Assembly (NCBI GenBank): GCA_011009095.1
Contig: VTPC01090903.1
Coordinates: forward strand, 74,211-138,210
Source of the DNA: Ignelater luminosus
Lineage: Eukaryota > Arthropoda > Insecta > Coleoptera > Elateridae
Length of the DNA stretch: 64,000 bases
Direction of reading: 5' to 3'
The position numbers were made by a program, and so were the translations under genes. This document shows, piece after piece, positions 36,284 through 50,635 of the stretch (position 1 is its first letter; every line of letters begins with the position of its first letter). The notes below the pieces were generated by a model, which ran no database searches, was not told the DNA's origin, and saw nothing but the letters and a program-made list of their open reading frames with translations.

Positions 36284-39200
36284 TGAAAATAAGAAAACAA
36301 TGTTGTAACTAATGAATATTTTTCCTTAATAATTCCTATTTGCTAATCTACTTCTGTTATGCTTTGAATTCTGATAAGAGGTTATCGACATTAAAGAAAA
36401 AAAAATGAGAATGGAGCAATTCTTATTTTTTATTTAGAAATGCATATTTGACGTTATTTGTTCACAGATAAGAGTATATGGTTTAAATTCAAATTTTCCT
36501 TAAAATAATATTATCTTACAGAAATTTTGTAGAAAAGAGCTGCAGACTTATTTAAATGAAGTAAATATGTTTCTAGTTTTTATAATCTCTGTAGAGCAAT
36601 ATTAACAAAATGAAAAAAATCTCTTTTCTGATATTTAAATTTTACAAATGTGGTTGCTTTAACTTTCCAGTCCTTCTTGTGAAGTTTGTAAGTAAAATTG
36701 CCCAAAAATTTCTGATAGGTCAGGTTTCAGGTATGTTAGGGTTTGTTTTATTGTTGGAGTGAATTTTTGATTTTCTTGTTGTACACCTAGGTAAGTTGAA
36801 TTAAAATGTTATATCATTGCATTTATGGTTTTTGTGAAATTCTACCATTTCTATAAATATTTTATCAATAATAAAATAAATTCGGATTAACTGCTTAATT
36901 CAAGATTTTAGTTACTAATCTGTTTCAGTTAGATAAAAATTTTTTACGTGAGGATTAAAGGGATAGATGAATGAATGATTGAGGTAATAAATCTGTCAGC
37001 TTTCACAATTTGGATGTAATAAAGTATAAAACAGCTATTTTAGGGATTTTAATATAATTCTTGTTACATGAAACAAATGACTGTAATTAGTTACCATACC
37101 CTATACTGAAATATAAAAAAAATACATTACATACAATGTTGAACTTTCATTTTTAAGGTTACATTTTCTGATCCATACATAATATCACATTTTAATTTCA
37201 AATCTGAAGTATAGGTATCCTAGCAAACAGAAAATAGGAAACGGCTAATTTCTCACTGAGATTATGTAGATACTATTTTCATTTTCATAATTTACAGAAA
37301 ATAACTATTTATTAATGAATGACTGTAAATGCAAAGTACAGATCTGTATCTAATAAAAAAACATTGTAGATCATACTATAGAAACTAGAAAATTGCTTTT
37401 AGTTGGAGATCGATATAGTTTAGATTAAATTCAGTAGAACTTTGAAAAATGCACATTACTTTTCTGATACATTTTATAATCCAATAGATTCTATGAAGTG
37501 TTATATAAGAAACCTCTTTTCTTCAAACCTGGATCATATTATTGAATTCTTTTCTACCTGTGCAATTCAATATAAGAAGATTAGGATGAACACTGCCTTT
37601 AGAAATCCAGAAATCTGTCTTCAAGATCAAGGTCTTTAATATCAAAATGGAAAAAAGTATCAAAAAGCTTTAAAGTGAACTTGCATCAAGAACTTTCTTC
37701 TATTTTCACCCCTTTTATACAACCTTCAGAAATTATACCTTGTCTAATAAATTTTCATAATAATTTTGCAGTTATCCATTATTTAATACTAAAAGTTATG
37801 GTTGTTGGTTTTTCAAAATCTGGGCATATTGAAAAAAAAATGAAACTTGTATGTTCACATTCTAAAAATGTAGATTTAATTTTCACTCAATGCCTGCTTA
37901 ACTGTTTTACAATTTTGTACCATTATGTAATAGTGGTATACCTTTACACAAATGTTTACCATAATTTGCCCAACTGTGCAATATATTTTGACATGGTCAG
38001 AAATTGCCAGGTTTATAAATTCGGAATTTCCCAGATACAGATATCTGCTTACAGTATGGATATGAATATTCTTCACAGTAATTGGTTTGTCTAAGACAAA
38101 TGAAAAATCCTCTCAAATCTTTTCGCAGACCAAGGGGTATTTAAAAATGTTTACCTACCTTCTCCTGAATCTCACTTCACTATAAAGCTTCTTAAAATAG
38201 TGTAACAACCACAAAAAATCAGATATCCATTTTGGCCTATTCAATCTTATCAAGTCCTTTATCTCCATAATAATTACAGTGAAAATGATTGAAAAGTATA
38301 GTAACAAGCATGAGGAAGATTCCAAGTGGTTGTGTGTATGACAAAAATCCAAGAGCAACTCTTGTTCCAATTAAACTGAATCAACATCTTGTACCACCAA
38401 AATGATAGTCTTTTAAGGGAAAAGTATCCGTGTGTATTTTAAGATACAATTAAATGTTGACAAAAGACTTTTTTCAGAGTGTAACAATACCATAAAATGA
38501 TTTCAGTATTCAAAAAACTTGGTTGTAGAATTTAGATATTTTTCCATACAACTTCAAGGTACAATAAAGATTTACTTTATAGTTTAGTTTTGGTAAGAAA
38601 GAAGTAGGGAAAAGAAGATTTTATCTTTAATTATGGCAGATTCAATATTTTAATTTACTGTTGGTCAATTAGGAGTTAACTATGTACTTCAGATTTATTT
38701 TTTAAATAACATCATAACATTCAACATTTAAATTCCCAAGATATGTCTTTCTTACTTTACTAAAGAGATGAAGAGAAATTACAGTAAAAAGACAGCTTCA
38801 GATAAGCTAATGAGTTCTTCATTAACAGTAGAAAATAAGCTATTTAGGAAAAAACAATGGTGTTCAAGTTTTAAAACAAATGGGAATTAAATGTAAATAG
38901 ATGAAGCATAAAGCATAATGTAAATTAAAAGTTAAGCAGCTTGACAATATACTCCAACAAACCTTTTTGTTTTGATGTTGATTATACTTTAATAATATTA
39001 CAATGCTTATTGATGCTTATTATACGAAGGTGGCAGGTAAGCTTTTGTAATCTTTGTCATTTATTTTACGGGATGTATACTAAAATCTTATGAATTGTAG
39101 CTCATTCTAGGTATAATATTTCAATTTTAATAATAGAATAGTCTCAAATGTTAAGTAGGTAGTAGATTGAAAAAGTTAAAAAATCTAAAAGGTGTAGGAT

Positions 39201-42200
39201 ATTGGGATTTTTAAACAAGAATTACTTAAAGCAGGCAAATAACTTGAATAATAAAATTATTTAAAAATGGGGGGATATGAATACAATTCTCCAGGGATGC
39301 AAAATACAAAATTTACAGTTTCATTTAAAAAAAAAACTCAAGACTTTTTGAAATGAATTAATAACATCTGTTACAAGTATTAATTATTAATAATAATTAC
39401 CTGATTAGTACTTTACTTCTTGCAATAACACAACTACAAGTTGATCAAATATTGTTTCTTATAACATTGTCAGGTACAAATTTGAATAATCACATAATAT
39501 AAAGAATTTCACTTTCACATGCACTCAACGCACAATTTCAAAATGAACTGAAAACTAAAAAAAGATTTGAAGGTGAAAGACGTTTATAGTATTTCAACTA
39601 AGAAAGTCATTGAGAAGAAGACCTTGACAAGGTTAGTGTATTCTATGGTCTGATATATTCACTGTATGGTTCCACACTGATAACACATTACCAATATTAA
39701 TGAGACTCGTTTAAAATTTTTATCAGTTACTGTTATATGAAACGTGTGTAATTATTGCATGAATGTTTTGACTTTTGATAAACAGTTAACAACTAAGCTC
39801 AACGATATTTAATTGCACTTCTTGTAAGATGTAATTAACGACAATACGGTGTTGGTTGTTAGAGCCTCATTAAGATTAGTTAACATGTCACGAGTAATGT
39901 GATACATAAATATTATCATTTATCACATTGTTAAACTGGATATTTGTATGAAAGGTAGAACATAATTTAAACATTAAATAAAGCCATAATATATTTATGG
40001 TAACTTATTATTTGCAAAATCAAGCAAATTTTCTTTCCAAGGAGTAATTGCCATAATTATCAATTACTAAGTATATAATTATTTTTTGAATATGGCTGCT
40101 AAATTGTTATCTTTTATCTTACAAACTCATAAAATGCTAAGTTAGTTAAAATTGAGAATATAAAGATTAATGGTTGCAAGTGATGCTACTAATGAATTAG
40201 ACTGATATTTAATGGCTAGGACAAAATCAAATTTTCTGTCATTTTTCTTGATCTTAACCAATAGAATGAGTTTATTTTCGTACTTCAAATTTATTTATTT
40301 GCACGTCAAAACAAATGCAAACCTTAATTTACATTTTTAACCTAAAACAAAGCCTACTTAGATTAGCATAATAACACTATTTTTATTTAAAAATTCCAGT
40401 TTTCATAATCGACTTGCATAATCTACTCTACAAAAAGGTAAGAGTTTAATTGAATATTTAGAATAAAAACCGATAATTTGAATAGAAATTATGTTTTTAA
40501 ACATGTTTACCAATTAAACGAGAAATTCAACGTGCGTAACCTCTAAAAGAAACAATCCTTGTAAATATTGAAATTATCATAAATTTAAATTACGTAAATT
40601 CTAGAACAGGTTGCGATGTTAAACAATTTGAAAAATTCAATGTTATGTAATACTACAAACTTGAAATGTGCATTATTTCCAGTTTTCTCAATACATTTAA
40701 TCCAATCATTATCAATACCGCTATTCAAACCGATCACAAACATAATAGTCATTCAATTTTTCCAGTTCATTCACTAGGAGAACTTTCCAAAAATCTCAAA
40801 AAAATAAAAAGAATATAATAAATTATCATTTAACACCCCCTGCGATAAATAACATGATTTGCAATAAAGTAATACAACGCAGTCATTCAACATTTTATTG
40901 TACAATAGTAGTTTTCAATGAAATATTCGCAATTTAATTACAGCTAATTATGATATTTTAAGCGGTACTTACCTACACAAGGAAAATGAATTATTAACTC
41001 ACCTAATTTATCAAACTTGGCTTAAAACATGAAATAAAACTAACCTATGAACTGTGACGTTAATACATCTGATTTGAGGATTTTACCACAACTAATGCCA
41101 TTCTTATCTATCGCATGGCTGGTCTATATCTATTTCCTTTTATAGCTTCTCTGTAGATTGGGTTGCATAAATGAAGGGAGAACTCGTCCGAGAAGTTGCA
41201 TAACCAGTAGGCGTAAAGCATTCTGTTCTCTGAAATTCTGTTTTTATTTACACAAATTATTAAACTTCAATTCTAGTTTTGTTTTTATGTATATTCTAAT
41301 TTTTCTTTAAGTATATCTAATTATTTTCCAAATAAGGTAAATAAGATCTCTACAAAGAATTATGTAGGTAGGTAGTGAATGTGATCAATCAATAATATTT
41401 AAGTCAATTACGTAATATATATTTTACTCTGCTAAAACTACATAATAAAATTGTAAATCTTTCTCTTAATGGTTCCAAATAAAGTGTTCCATTACTTTAA
41501 TCTGTAATTGTTCTGATTTGATTGGCTATTTTTTCTAATTCGGTTCATTTCATCTCGACTTACTTTTTCTTCTTAATTACAAGTTATTTTCATCAAGGAT
41601 TCAATGGTTTTGTTTCCCCCTCATCCATTTCGTTAAGATAAATTACTTAATTTTCTACCTATTTTGATTTTCCACATGTTTTTCCTCCTGTTTTACGTTC
41701 TCATCCTTAGAATCTTTTTGTAGTTGGTTATTGGGTAATTCTTATTTCCATTGGCAGTTTTGTATTTGTATTATCGCTATTTGTGTTGTTTGTCCTTTTG
41801 TGTAGTAAATCCTTACATGCTTTGATTGCAAATACTTTCTCCAACGATTTAACTTTTATTTTATAAAATTCTTTCTTTTAGTCTTATTGACTCGCTTTAA
41901 GAAATACTCATGTATAAGTTTTAAATTAAATTTAACTTGTAGCATAGCAATGCCAACTGAATTTGCACTCGAAGGGAAAATAAAATAAGAATATCAAAGT
42001 AGAAAACAAAACGCCAGTTGACAAAGTCTGCATTTATTTATAATTTTTCTTACTGAAAACATATGATATTTAAAAGCGTTATAGTTATTTATTGATCAAT
42101 TATTTAGTAATTAAGTACTTTTTAATTATTGTGAAGTGTTTACTTATCATTATTTTAATCCAACAGCTGATACATCACAACCTATCTTTTGTAATAACGT

Positions 42201-45200
42201 TGATAATTTTGTTTTTGTTTTATCAATTTCGCAACTAAATCTTAATTAATAAGATGAAAAGATTTTTATGTTATTTCGATTACATGCATTAAATCAAATA
42301 AATCTGTACTCAATTTTTTGACGTTCAGCAGCGTCCTTGATATGGTTTTCTATATTATTTATAAATTCTATACATATTCTCTCTCATCATATGTCAGTGA
42401 AATGTTCGCAATGATCACGCGCGATAATAAGATTGTTAAAGTTAATCACATACATAAGTCCGAAGAACAAATGGCAGAAAGTCCAAATAACTCAGATTTT
42501 GGAAGATGCTTGTATTAATAAGTTGCTGCAGAAAAGTAGGAGACCAAATGGAATTTTGGGAGCAATACTGATGGCCTTGGAAATCTTCCTCCCATATAAA
42601 ACTGTTTGTGTAGATTACTTAATATGTTTTGTTATGTTATGAAACTTTATGATTTCAAATAGGACATTCTGTATATCCTTTCACATCTAAAATCTACATT
42701 GTAACAGTTATTTCTTGCCTGTTACACGGCTTAGTTCTGAAGTCTTGTATAAAATCTTATAGACGAAGATCATTCGTAGTTTACTGCTTTTTTGCTTTAT
42801 TAATCCCTCACTAATCATTTTTCAAGGGTTAGTTTTTTGTGTATTAGAGCGAGACACCCAGTATAAATCTTTCCTAAAAATCTAATTCTTATTAGTTCGC
42901 ATTACAATATTTCTATTTTTTTCATTGCTTTAACAAGAGCTCGATTTGATTTGAAAGAGATTAAGATTTCTCCACAATTGATATTAAAAATATTTTGCTT
43001 TATCAATTAAATTCTAACTAATTCAGGTTGTTTTTCTTATCATCTTTCTAGGTTACTGATAGATACCTTTTTTAAAGTCGATCCATAAATCTTTAATTTT
43101 TTTTATCATCTTAGGTTTTCATTTAATTATAATTTTTTGAACATTTAAAAATTATCTTGGATTTTTTTATTCAAGATGAATGTTGTTATCGGCGTTTATT
43201 GACAGGAATCCTTATTGCTTCTATGCATTTTTTCTTTGATGTTAGGGATAAGTCCCTGTTGTAAGGTCAGGTCTCTAACCATGTCATCACTTTCTCCACT
43301 TGGGAATTTCCTTCTCCGCTAATTAGTTGACTTTATTAGTGAGATTCACGGTTTATCATCCCTTTGCTGTCTTCTAGGGACTCTTCTGATTGATTAGCGA
43401 TATGTTGTTCTTCCAGCTTTGTATTCCCATTTGATTTCCGATGGGGAGTTGATCGTTAGTCCGCGTCTATTAAATATGTATTGTTTTCTCAATTCGAGTT
43501 TGTAAAGGGGGGGGGGGGTTAACCCTGATGTGGCAGATTTAGTGCTGCGCGTCTTCAGTGCATCTCCGTGCTTGCTAGATTTTCCTGGGATTACTTTGCT
43601 GGACCATTCCTTTTATCATTTCTTTGCATTAAAGATTTTTTTTTCTAAAGGACGTCTCGTCAAATTTTGCAGGCTTTTAATTACGGAAGAATCCTGCTGC
43701 ATCAAGGCAGTGCGGATTTCTCATTGTTTGCTGTATGTAGTCGTGGCCGGAGAGAAACCTTTTACCTACCGCGGTTAATTTAAGAGCTCGCTTTACTTAA
43801 TTATTTTATACCAATTTTAACTGTATTAAACGTATTTCTTTAATAAATCCCTCACACGTCTTGATTTATATTTTGTTTAAACATTTCTTTTAAAGTTGAA
43901 GTGAATTCAAGTCATTCAATCTGATGTCGAATTGATTACTCGTAGCCTTGTAGTTTTTTTTCATTCTTGTTTTGAGACATTGAATTTGATGCGCTGTATT
44001 AAATAGGTAGGAAACCTTGTTAAGAATAATGTACACCTGGTTTCTTGTGTGAGTTAATTTTGTTTTGGTTTTTCTGCTACTTTCCGAGAAAATACAAGCT
44101 TGAGAATTTTCTTCAAGAATCAGCTTTGCGGTAAGTTTACATATAAATTTTTTTTTGGTGCGTTTTTTTACAGGTTCTTTTCCTGTTTTCTGTCTCCAGC
44201 AAATCCAGTTATATAATTTGCTTTGGCTTTTTAACTCTGTATATTATTCTTGAACTTATTAATATTAGCAAGAGTGTAAGTATAATTAAAATTTTATGTC
44301 GCTTCCAAAATTATTAAAAAAATGTTTTTTAATAAACTTTAAATGAGTTGTTGCTTTAACTTTTGTCATTTATTTATTTCGAATTTTTCTTATAATTTTG
44401 AAAATTTTGTGTAGTTTTCAACATATCGATTTAAATTATTGTTTGATTAATCTAATTTGGTAGATATACCGAGTGTCTCCGAATCTTTTTGATTTACATA
44501 GTAATTTTGTTGATTATTTCTTTTTATTGTTATGCCAACCAATTGACTTGTAAATTTTTCTGGGATACTTATCTGAGTATTATAGTATAATATATATTGA
44601 TGTTTTTGTACATTTTCTGGTTTTTTTTGATATTTGTAATATTATTTAATATATTTCCTTTTGATACCATTGTGTTTTTTATTGTTTATATAACATCCTC
44701 ATCTACGCTCAAGGCCACTACTGGATTTAGTTGGGCTAAGACCAAAATGGGTCTTTGCAGGGTAAGTATTGCAACGGAAGGTTTTAATTATTTCCTTCTG
44801 AGTCAATTTAGCCAAGTTTCTGTTAATTTCAAAGTCGTTTCACGTAAATATAATTCTCACAAAAATGCAAGTAGTCTACTTAATCTTATATCTTGCAATA
44901 ATGTAATGTAAACTAATCCAGAACGTATTCATTACAACTGAATAGCAAGCTCCACCAGTTCAAACTAACTTGCGTGTCGACTGATGCTGAATTTTATTCC
45001 AATTGGATGGTCAATGGGCGCGTGGCGGTTAGACCGACTACTGTCGCACAAATTTCTAAAATACCATAAGAATGTTGATAATACTATTACTGTTTACTAG
45101 AGTCTGATTTGCATACAAAAACAAACCATATTTATCTTGCAAATTCATCGACGTTGGAAAATTACTTTTTATATAAAAAATTAATGAGTCGTGTCAGAAT

Positions 45201-46700
45201 TTCTAAGAACGGCGTTAAAAATGCACAGACATGAAACTGCCAAATATTCATAATGGATTTGAAAACTTGTATAGAAATATTGAAAATAACTAATAATATC
45301 GTTAATATTAAACAACTGTATTTACTAAAATTAAATAGCGTACGGTATAGGAGGAGCACACGACACCATTGCACCTTCATAACAGGTAAACCGATGTAAA
45401 GGGCTTAAAAAACTTATTTAGTATAAAGTAACATATCAAACAAACTATTAGGAATGTGATACATTTTTTTGTGCCGTTGCACACAGTTTAAAAAATGTGT
45501 ATATTACGCGTTTGTAAGTCGACAATCTTGAATTTCTTTGTTTTCTTTCAATATTTTTCGTTTTTGAATCTTATTAGTGACTTATTTTAATCTTAATTGT
45601 AATAATTTTATTAAATTTAGTTTTAAATGATCTACCAAATTATATAGCAAAAATCTACTTATTTTATCATTTCTAAATGTTTATCTCTTATTTACAACGT
45701 AGAAAAATGTTTTCCGGCTGCTGCATTAACAGTTTTCAAAATAATTGTTTGTTATAAACGAAGTCGTGTATACTTAACTCTTGATTGTGTAACTGTAGAG
45801 AAGTAAGTCATTTAAAACTGTTAAACATTAATGAATTTATCGAGAATTAAAAATATTCCAGTTGTTTATTTAATTAAAAAAGTGGTAGCTACTATTAAAA
45901 TATAATATCTTAATTCTTTAATAAATTATAAACAAAATGAACGTACGAAAATAATAACAAAATCAAAAAAAACTCGGCCCCAGGTGCATCATCAAACAAA
46001 CATCTTGAATGCGGTATAAAATCCCCGCCTCTTGTTATAATATACTACACTAAAACTTAATGGGTATTTTTAAATTTCTAAATGGATAATTTTAAAGTTC
46101 TTAAGATACATTCTTTGAGATATCTTTAAACGAAATTTTCAACTTCTGCTATTTATCACATAAAACTTGTAATAAGTATTTAAAGTGCTTATCGTATTTT
46201 ATTATTCTTTAATTCTAAAAATGCTCAAGGTTAGACTTTATCGAAATTATTAATTTGAAACTATTTTGAATATCCTCAAGTACTAGATTATTGGAAGCAA
46301 ACTTATGCAGCTCATATAAAATTAAATTTTCTACTTTTATTTTATTAAGAAATAAACCTCTTACAAGATATTATTGAGAAAAAACTCAGATGTCGTATTT
46401 AGAGTTTGCTTTGTAGAACAGAACTTAAAATCCATATATCTTGAGGTCAATATCGTAATATCCTTATGAATTTTATATCATCTTACCAACACTACCATCG
46501 ATATTAATCAAATCAAGACAAAAAATATATCAGGCAGATGAAGCTTTCTGTTGTAAAACTAGAGAATTTACGCTATTTTAATTAATTTTAAAATCTTGCA
46601 ATTTCTAGTAATATCTCGCTTTTTGGTTATTTATTCAGAGTTGAAAGAAATTAAGGTAAAAGAGCGAGTAAATAAAATGAAATGGTGCTTACTGCCTAGT
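36284..46700. other. Long AT-rich region upstream of SLC25A1, no genes recognised
   Basis: The SLC25A1 first untranslated exon and promoter should lie in its left part. A candidate minus-strand donor is GTGTAG then GTAAGTACC (exon end at 40973), which would place the promoter near 41.0-41.3 kb; this is weakly supported. A repeat terminus AGGACATTCTGTATAT ends near 42676. At 43506 there is a run of G (GGGGGGGGGGGG). 43530-43778 and 44597-44911 hold ORFs without similarity I can name. No tRNA, rRNA or paired TIRs were detected. Confidence 0.45.
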
Positions 46701-48329
46701 CAAGTGTTCGAGTGTTGTATATAAGAATGCCTCGAAATCCATATGATAAGAAACAGATCATTATAGTGTAGAACCAACAGGATGCATTATCATTTTGGAG
46801 AAAACCAGAAGTAGATGGCCATTGGACCACAGATAGGAAAAGTTTGATGAACAACGGGTACTATGGGCACGGCGTTTTATCAAAATAGGCTAGTTACGTA
46901 ACCAATGTGAGCTAGTTCACACACAACCAAGCATTTAAACGAACGAAGTTTAATTTATTCGTGACCGTACGGTGGATAAAGTTGTAATTCTTAAGTTGCG
47001 AATATTCTAGGCTGACTGTTTACTACACCGTGCCAGGATACGACCTTTCCGTCACCACCCAAGGCAGTGATATCCAGTCTGCGGGTCTCGATACACGTAA
47101 AATTGTCATGTTCTCGCCAAACAGTCTACCGTTTTTGCTCAAAACTTATCGCCACCATCTTCACGATTATGTCACGTTTCTTCATACTTCCCCTACGGGT
47201 TTAGAAGCAACTTTGAACAACGTGCGCAAGGATTTTCAGGACATGACTCCCTGCTTTATATATGGAAGGAACGCATTAGTGCGAATGAAGCAGTAAACTT
47301 TTTTAGATTTTTGTAGAGGGAGCCCATCGCAGGACGTGTACAGCATTTCGATCCACATTTACTTGATCGAAAGCCGCTTACGACACTAGCAGTTGCAACC
47401 ATTACGATGTTGCTTATTGCGATTGCTCAAAGGCTCATATAGAGTGGTGAGACTTTTGAGCCTGAGAAAAGAAATGCTTCAGCATCGAAATGCCTAATCC
47501 GCCAAATGAATAGGACAGTGGAAATAGGAATTCAAGGAATTTACAGAAATTTGGACTAGAATTTAAGGTTCTGCAATAGTACTTAATAATAATATGCCGA
47601 TGAGGTTTAAGAGGAATTTGAAAGATCTTTTCAAGAAGTATCAGCCGTTAAAGAAGACCAATTCCCTATAACTTGAGTTTATTCAAATTCTACCTTCAGG
47701 TATTTCCACAGCTGAACTGATCTTATCGTGGATAAATGCTCACCGTCCGCTACGAAGAATCGGTGGTTACCTTGACCTTCTTATCTTTTCCAGATGCAAT
47801 CCAGGATGTTGTATTGGATATGAAGTGATTGGTCTTTATTTTGATAACATTAACATAATTTTATTTTGCCACCTGGAGTAGCTTGAATCTGAAGGCTGTC
47901 TGATAATTCATCAGTGTTTCTTTGTAAAACTACATGAAGGATACAGATCGTGCTTCAAGACTATTGGTAAATTTAAAAAATAACATCTTATTGAGTTGTG
48001 CGAGTGTTTATTAAGGAACATTATCAAGAAACCTAGACTTTCAGTAGAATAAAATACTTTAAATACTGATTATGCCTTTCGAATTAATATAGGGAGAACC
48101 TTAGCGTTCTGTTATATCTAAATACAAAACGCAAATAATGCTATAACTAGAAGATTTTCATAGTTGGAGCTGATGATTAAATAGTAAATTTGAAGTTTTA
48201 AGCTTGAAAGCTAGTCATCAGTCAAACTTAATTACGCAGGTACTCGTTAGTTTTAGATTATATTTAAGGATTTTGTTTATATTGCTTTTTGTAATCGTTT
48301 TGTGGGTGAATATGAACGAAAAAGTAACA
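46701..48329. other. Unassigned region with an 88-codon ORF
   Basis: 46730-47530 is less AT-rich than its surroundings. It contains a plus-strand ORF at 47030-47296 (PGYDLSVTTQGSDIQSAGLD, then FLLKTYRHHLHDYVTFLHTS). The composition looks like eroded coding DNA, perhaps of a mobile element, but no domain or family is recognised on either strand. At 46727 a short reading MPRNPYDKKQIIIV ends in a stop. Confidence 0.25.
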
Positions 48330-49417
48330 TACAGGATGTAAATGAATAACACCAAGAAACTGATAAAGACAAATTCCTGTTAACTAGACAAATATTTTCT
48401 TAAATAAAATCTAGGATCCATTTGTCTTGGTTGCGCAGTTATCGGTCTTCAAAGTTCCGTGCAGACATGTTACCTTTTTTTGGCCGAATCGATATTATTT
48501 GCCAATTTATCAAAAACTTTTGCTAAGGAAACTCTTACTTTCTTCTGATTATACAGGGTGTACTCTCTAGCTGAAATAAGTCAAAATGCAAATGTCTTTT
48601 TTTATTCAACCTATACAGCGCATCTACCATATATAATTGGAAGTAAGTTTAGAACACCGGGGAGGCAATTCTCTATAACTCTCATTGATAAAAATTTTTG
48701 ATACTGTGATAAATAACGACAACACAACCAAGATTTAACATGTCTGCATGCTGTTATGCAGACCGACCGGACATCACACAGAACTATAAAGACTTCAAAA
48801 ACAAAAGAATGATTTGTTTCTCCAATGGCATAACATACATTCAAAAGAGAGATATGACTTTTAAATAAAAAAAATAATATTGGCATTGCATTTTTTCAAA
48901 ACCATTGAAAAAATAAGAAATTGACCGTTTTTAATATTCTTTTTTTACGAAATTGCAAACTGCCACAATTCCTGACAAGGAAACTGACATTGAAAGTAGG
49001 CTTTTGTTACACCTCCGTGATGTTTGAGGCTCAAAAGGTCCGCTCCCGTATTAGTAAGCAGCGTAGCCAAAGTTCGGTGAAAACAATACCCAGTATTAGT
49101 AAAAGGATTTGTCAGATAACTTGCGATTTTTTTGGGAATATCACCAAAAGTATTTACACCCGCACGTTGTACTGAACATTTTGCATTTTTATAATTGAGA
49201 AAAGATTGCTTAGTCTGGAAATTAATAGAACGAAGGGCTTTTTATTTTTTATAAAACTGTATCTAGTCTTTGAATCGGGAATCGTAACCAGTAGAAGTGT
49301 ATCTTGTTCTTGAATATTGTCCACAGTCATTTTAGTAAGCTCATCCCGACGACAAGCTCCGGATACTTCCATTATTAAAACAACCTGTAATAAATTTTAT
49401 TTGCATTGTAACAAATA

Positions 49418-50635
49418 TACAAAGTGATTATAAAAGTTCCTGAGTCCAGTTGGCTATGGAATCTAATTTTGATGTGCCGCCTTGTTGATTTATTTCAATA
49501 ACTAATACGTATTTGTTTTCTGTCATTTGTCAATAGCAAATGTGTCATTGACTTGCATTTCGCAATTTAGTTAATCTTGCTCTGAAATTTGTTATATTGT
49601 TCCATATTTTTTTCTCTCTAATTGCGCTTATTGTACGAAAAAGTCTTTTTCAAGACTAAAGTTGTTCTCGTGCTGTGTCTGCGTAATCACAGTAAGACTC
49701 TTACATACTGTAAACATTAAGAAATATTAATGAAATTTATTTTCAGCAGCGTTGTAAACAATGGTCTATACTGTTCAACAAGACACGTTTAACGTTATGT
49801 CTTATTACCGGAATAGTGTAGTCCAGGAGGGAAATTGGACATGTTCTATTCAAGCTTTCAAAGATAAATTTAGAATCCGATTTCCTGATGTTAATGGTCC
49901 GGATAACGCTTTAGTTGCACACATTGAAGATGTAGTTAGTCGGTTTGCTAGAGCAGGATCTGTTGAGAAGGGTAAATCTTCAGGAAGACTTTCTGTTAGT
50001 GCTGAAGTTGTCGAAGAAAATCCACAAATCTCACTTCGCAAAATTTCACTTCAAACGAATATTCCTTAAGTATATGTCAGAAAATTGTTAAAAAGCAACT
50101 GAAGTTATATCCTTACAAAATAACTACTGTGCAAGAACTTACACCACCAGATTATAGTAGTCGAAGGGAATATTGTACTGGTTTGAAAGCAATATGAACG
50201 AAGATTTACTGGATTTGTTTCTTTCTTTTGAATAGATAAATAATATTTTAAAACATTCTTGTTATTTTTTAATTATTGCTTTTTATGTTTTTAGCTACTG
50301 AATGGTTTTTATTCGTAATGTTTATGTGAGAGTGTGAATAAATTTTATTAATAAGTTGCAGACCATATTTTTTTTATTTTGTAAGTATTTTTCTTTATTC
50401 TTAGCTACTAACATCGAAAAGAATGTATTCTTTAACATTTTATTTTAGATTAGTTGCATTCCTTCACATTCATTCTTTAAAAAGAACAAGCTTAGGCAAC
50501 TACCATAACAACGATGCAATGCGTGTAACGTGACAAACATTCTAATACATATCCTGTTTTCAAAAGGCGGTAAATGCAATCGCAAAATTAATCTCACAGC
50601 CCACTGAACTCAGGAACTTTTATAAACACTTTGTA
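49418..50635 (+). mobile_element. Tc1/mariner-like element with internal deletion, inside the recombinase intron
   Basis: The terminal inverted repeats TACAAAGTGATTATAAAAGT and ACTTTTATAAACACTTTGTA match over about 40 bp each (continuing TTCCTGAGTYCAGTKGGCT). They are flanked by TA at 49416-49417 and 50636-50637. Inside is a plus-strand transposase N-terminus. Only about 500 bp of coding sequence remain, so the DDE catalytic part is deleted. It disrupts no exon; it lies between the donor at 50660 and the acceptor at 49385 of the recombinase gene. Confidence 0.88.
49761..50196 (+). pseudogene. Truncated Tc1/mariner-type transposase (DUF4817-like helix-turn-helix)
   Basis: An open frame from ATG at 49761 to a stop at 50067 gives MVYTVQQDTFNVMSYYRNSV, then FKDKFRIRFPDVNGPDNALV and GKSSGRLSVSAEVVEENPQI. 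This is the pattern of the N-terminal helix-turn-helix (DUF4817-type) of insect mariner-like transposases; the GRP..S..VV..V..NP linker motif is recognisable as GRLSVSAEVVEENP. After a frame change the text continues CQKIVKKQLKLYPYKITTVQ-like, then ELTPPDYSSRREYC, up to about 50196. The catalytic DDE core is missing, so it cannot transpose itself. Confidence 0.75.

Noticed and set aside
48611-48886. 91-codon minus-strand ORF as a host gene
   Set aside because: No family resemblance; it lies between the recombinase 3' end and the terminal repeat and probably is chance or element filler.
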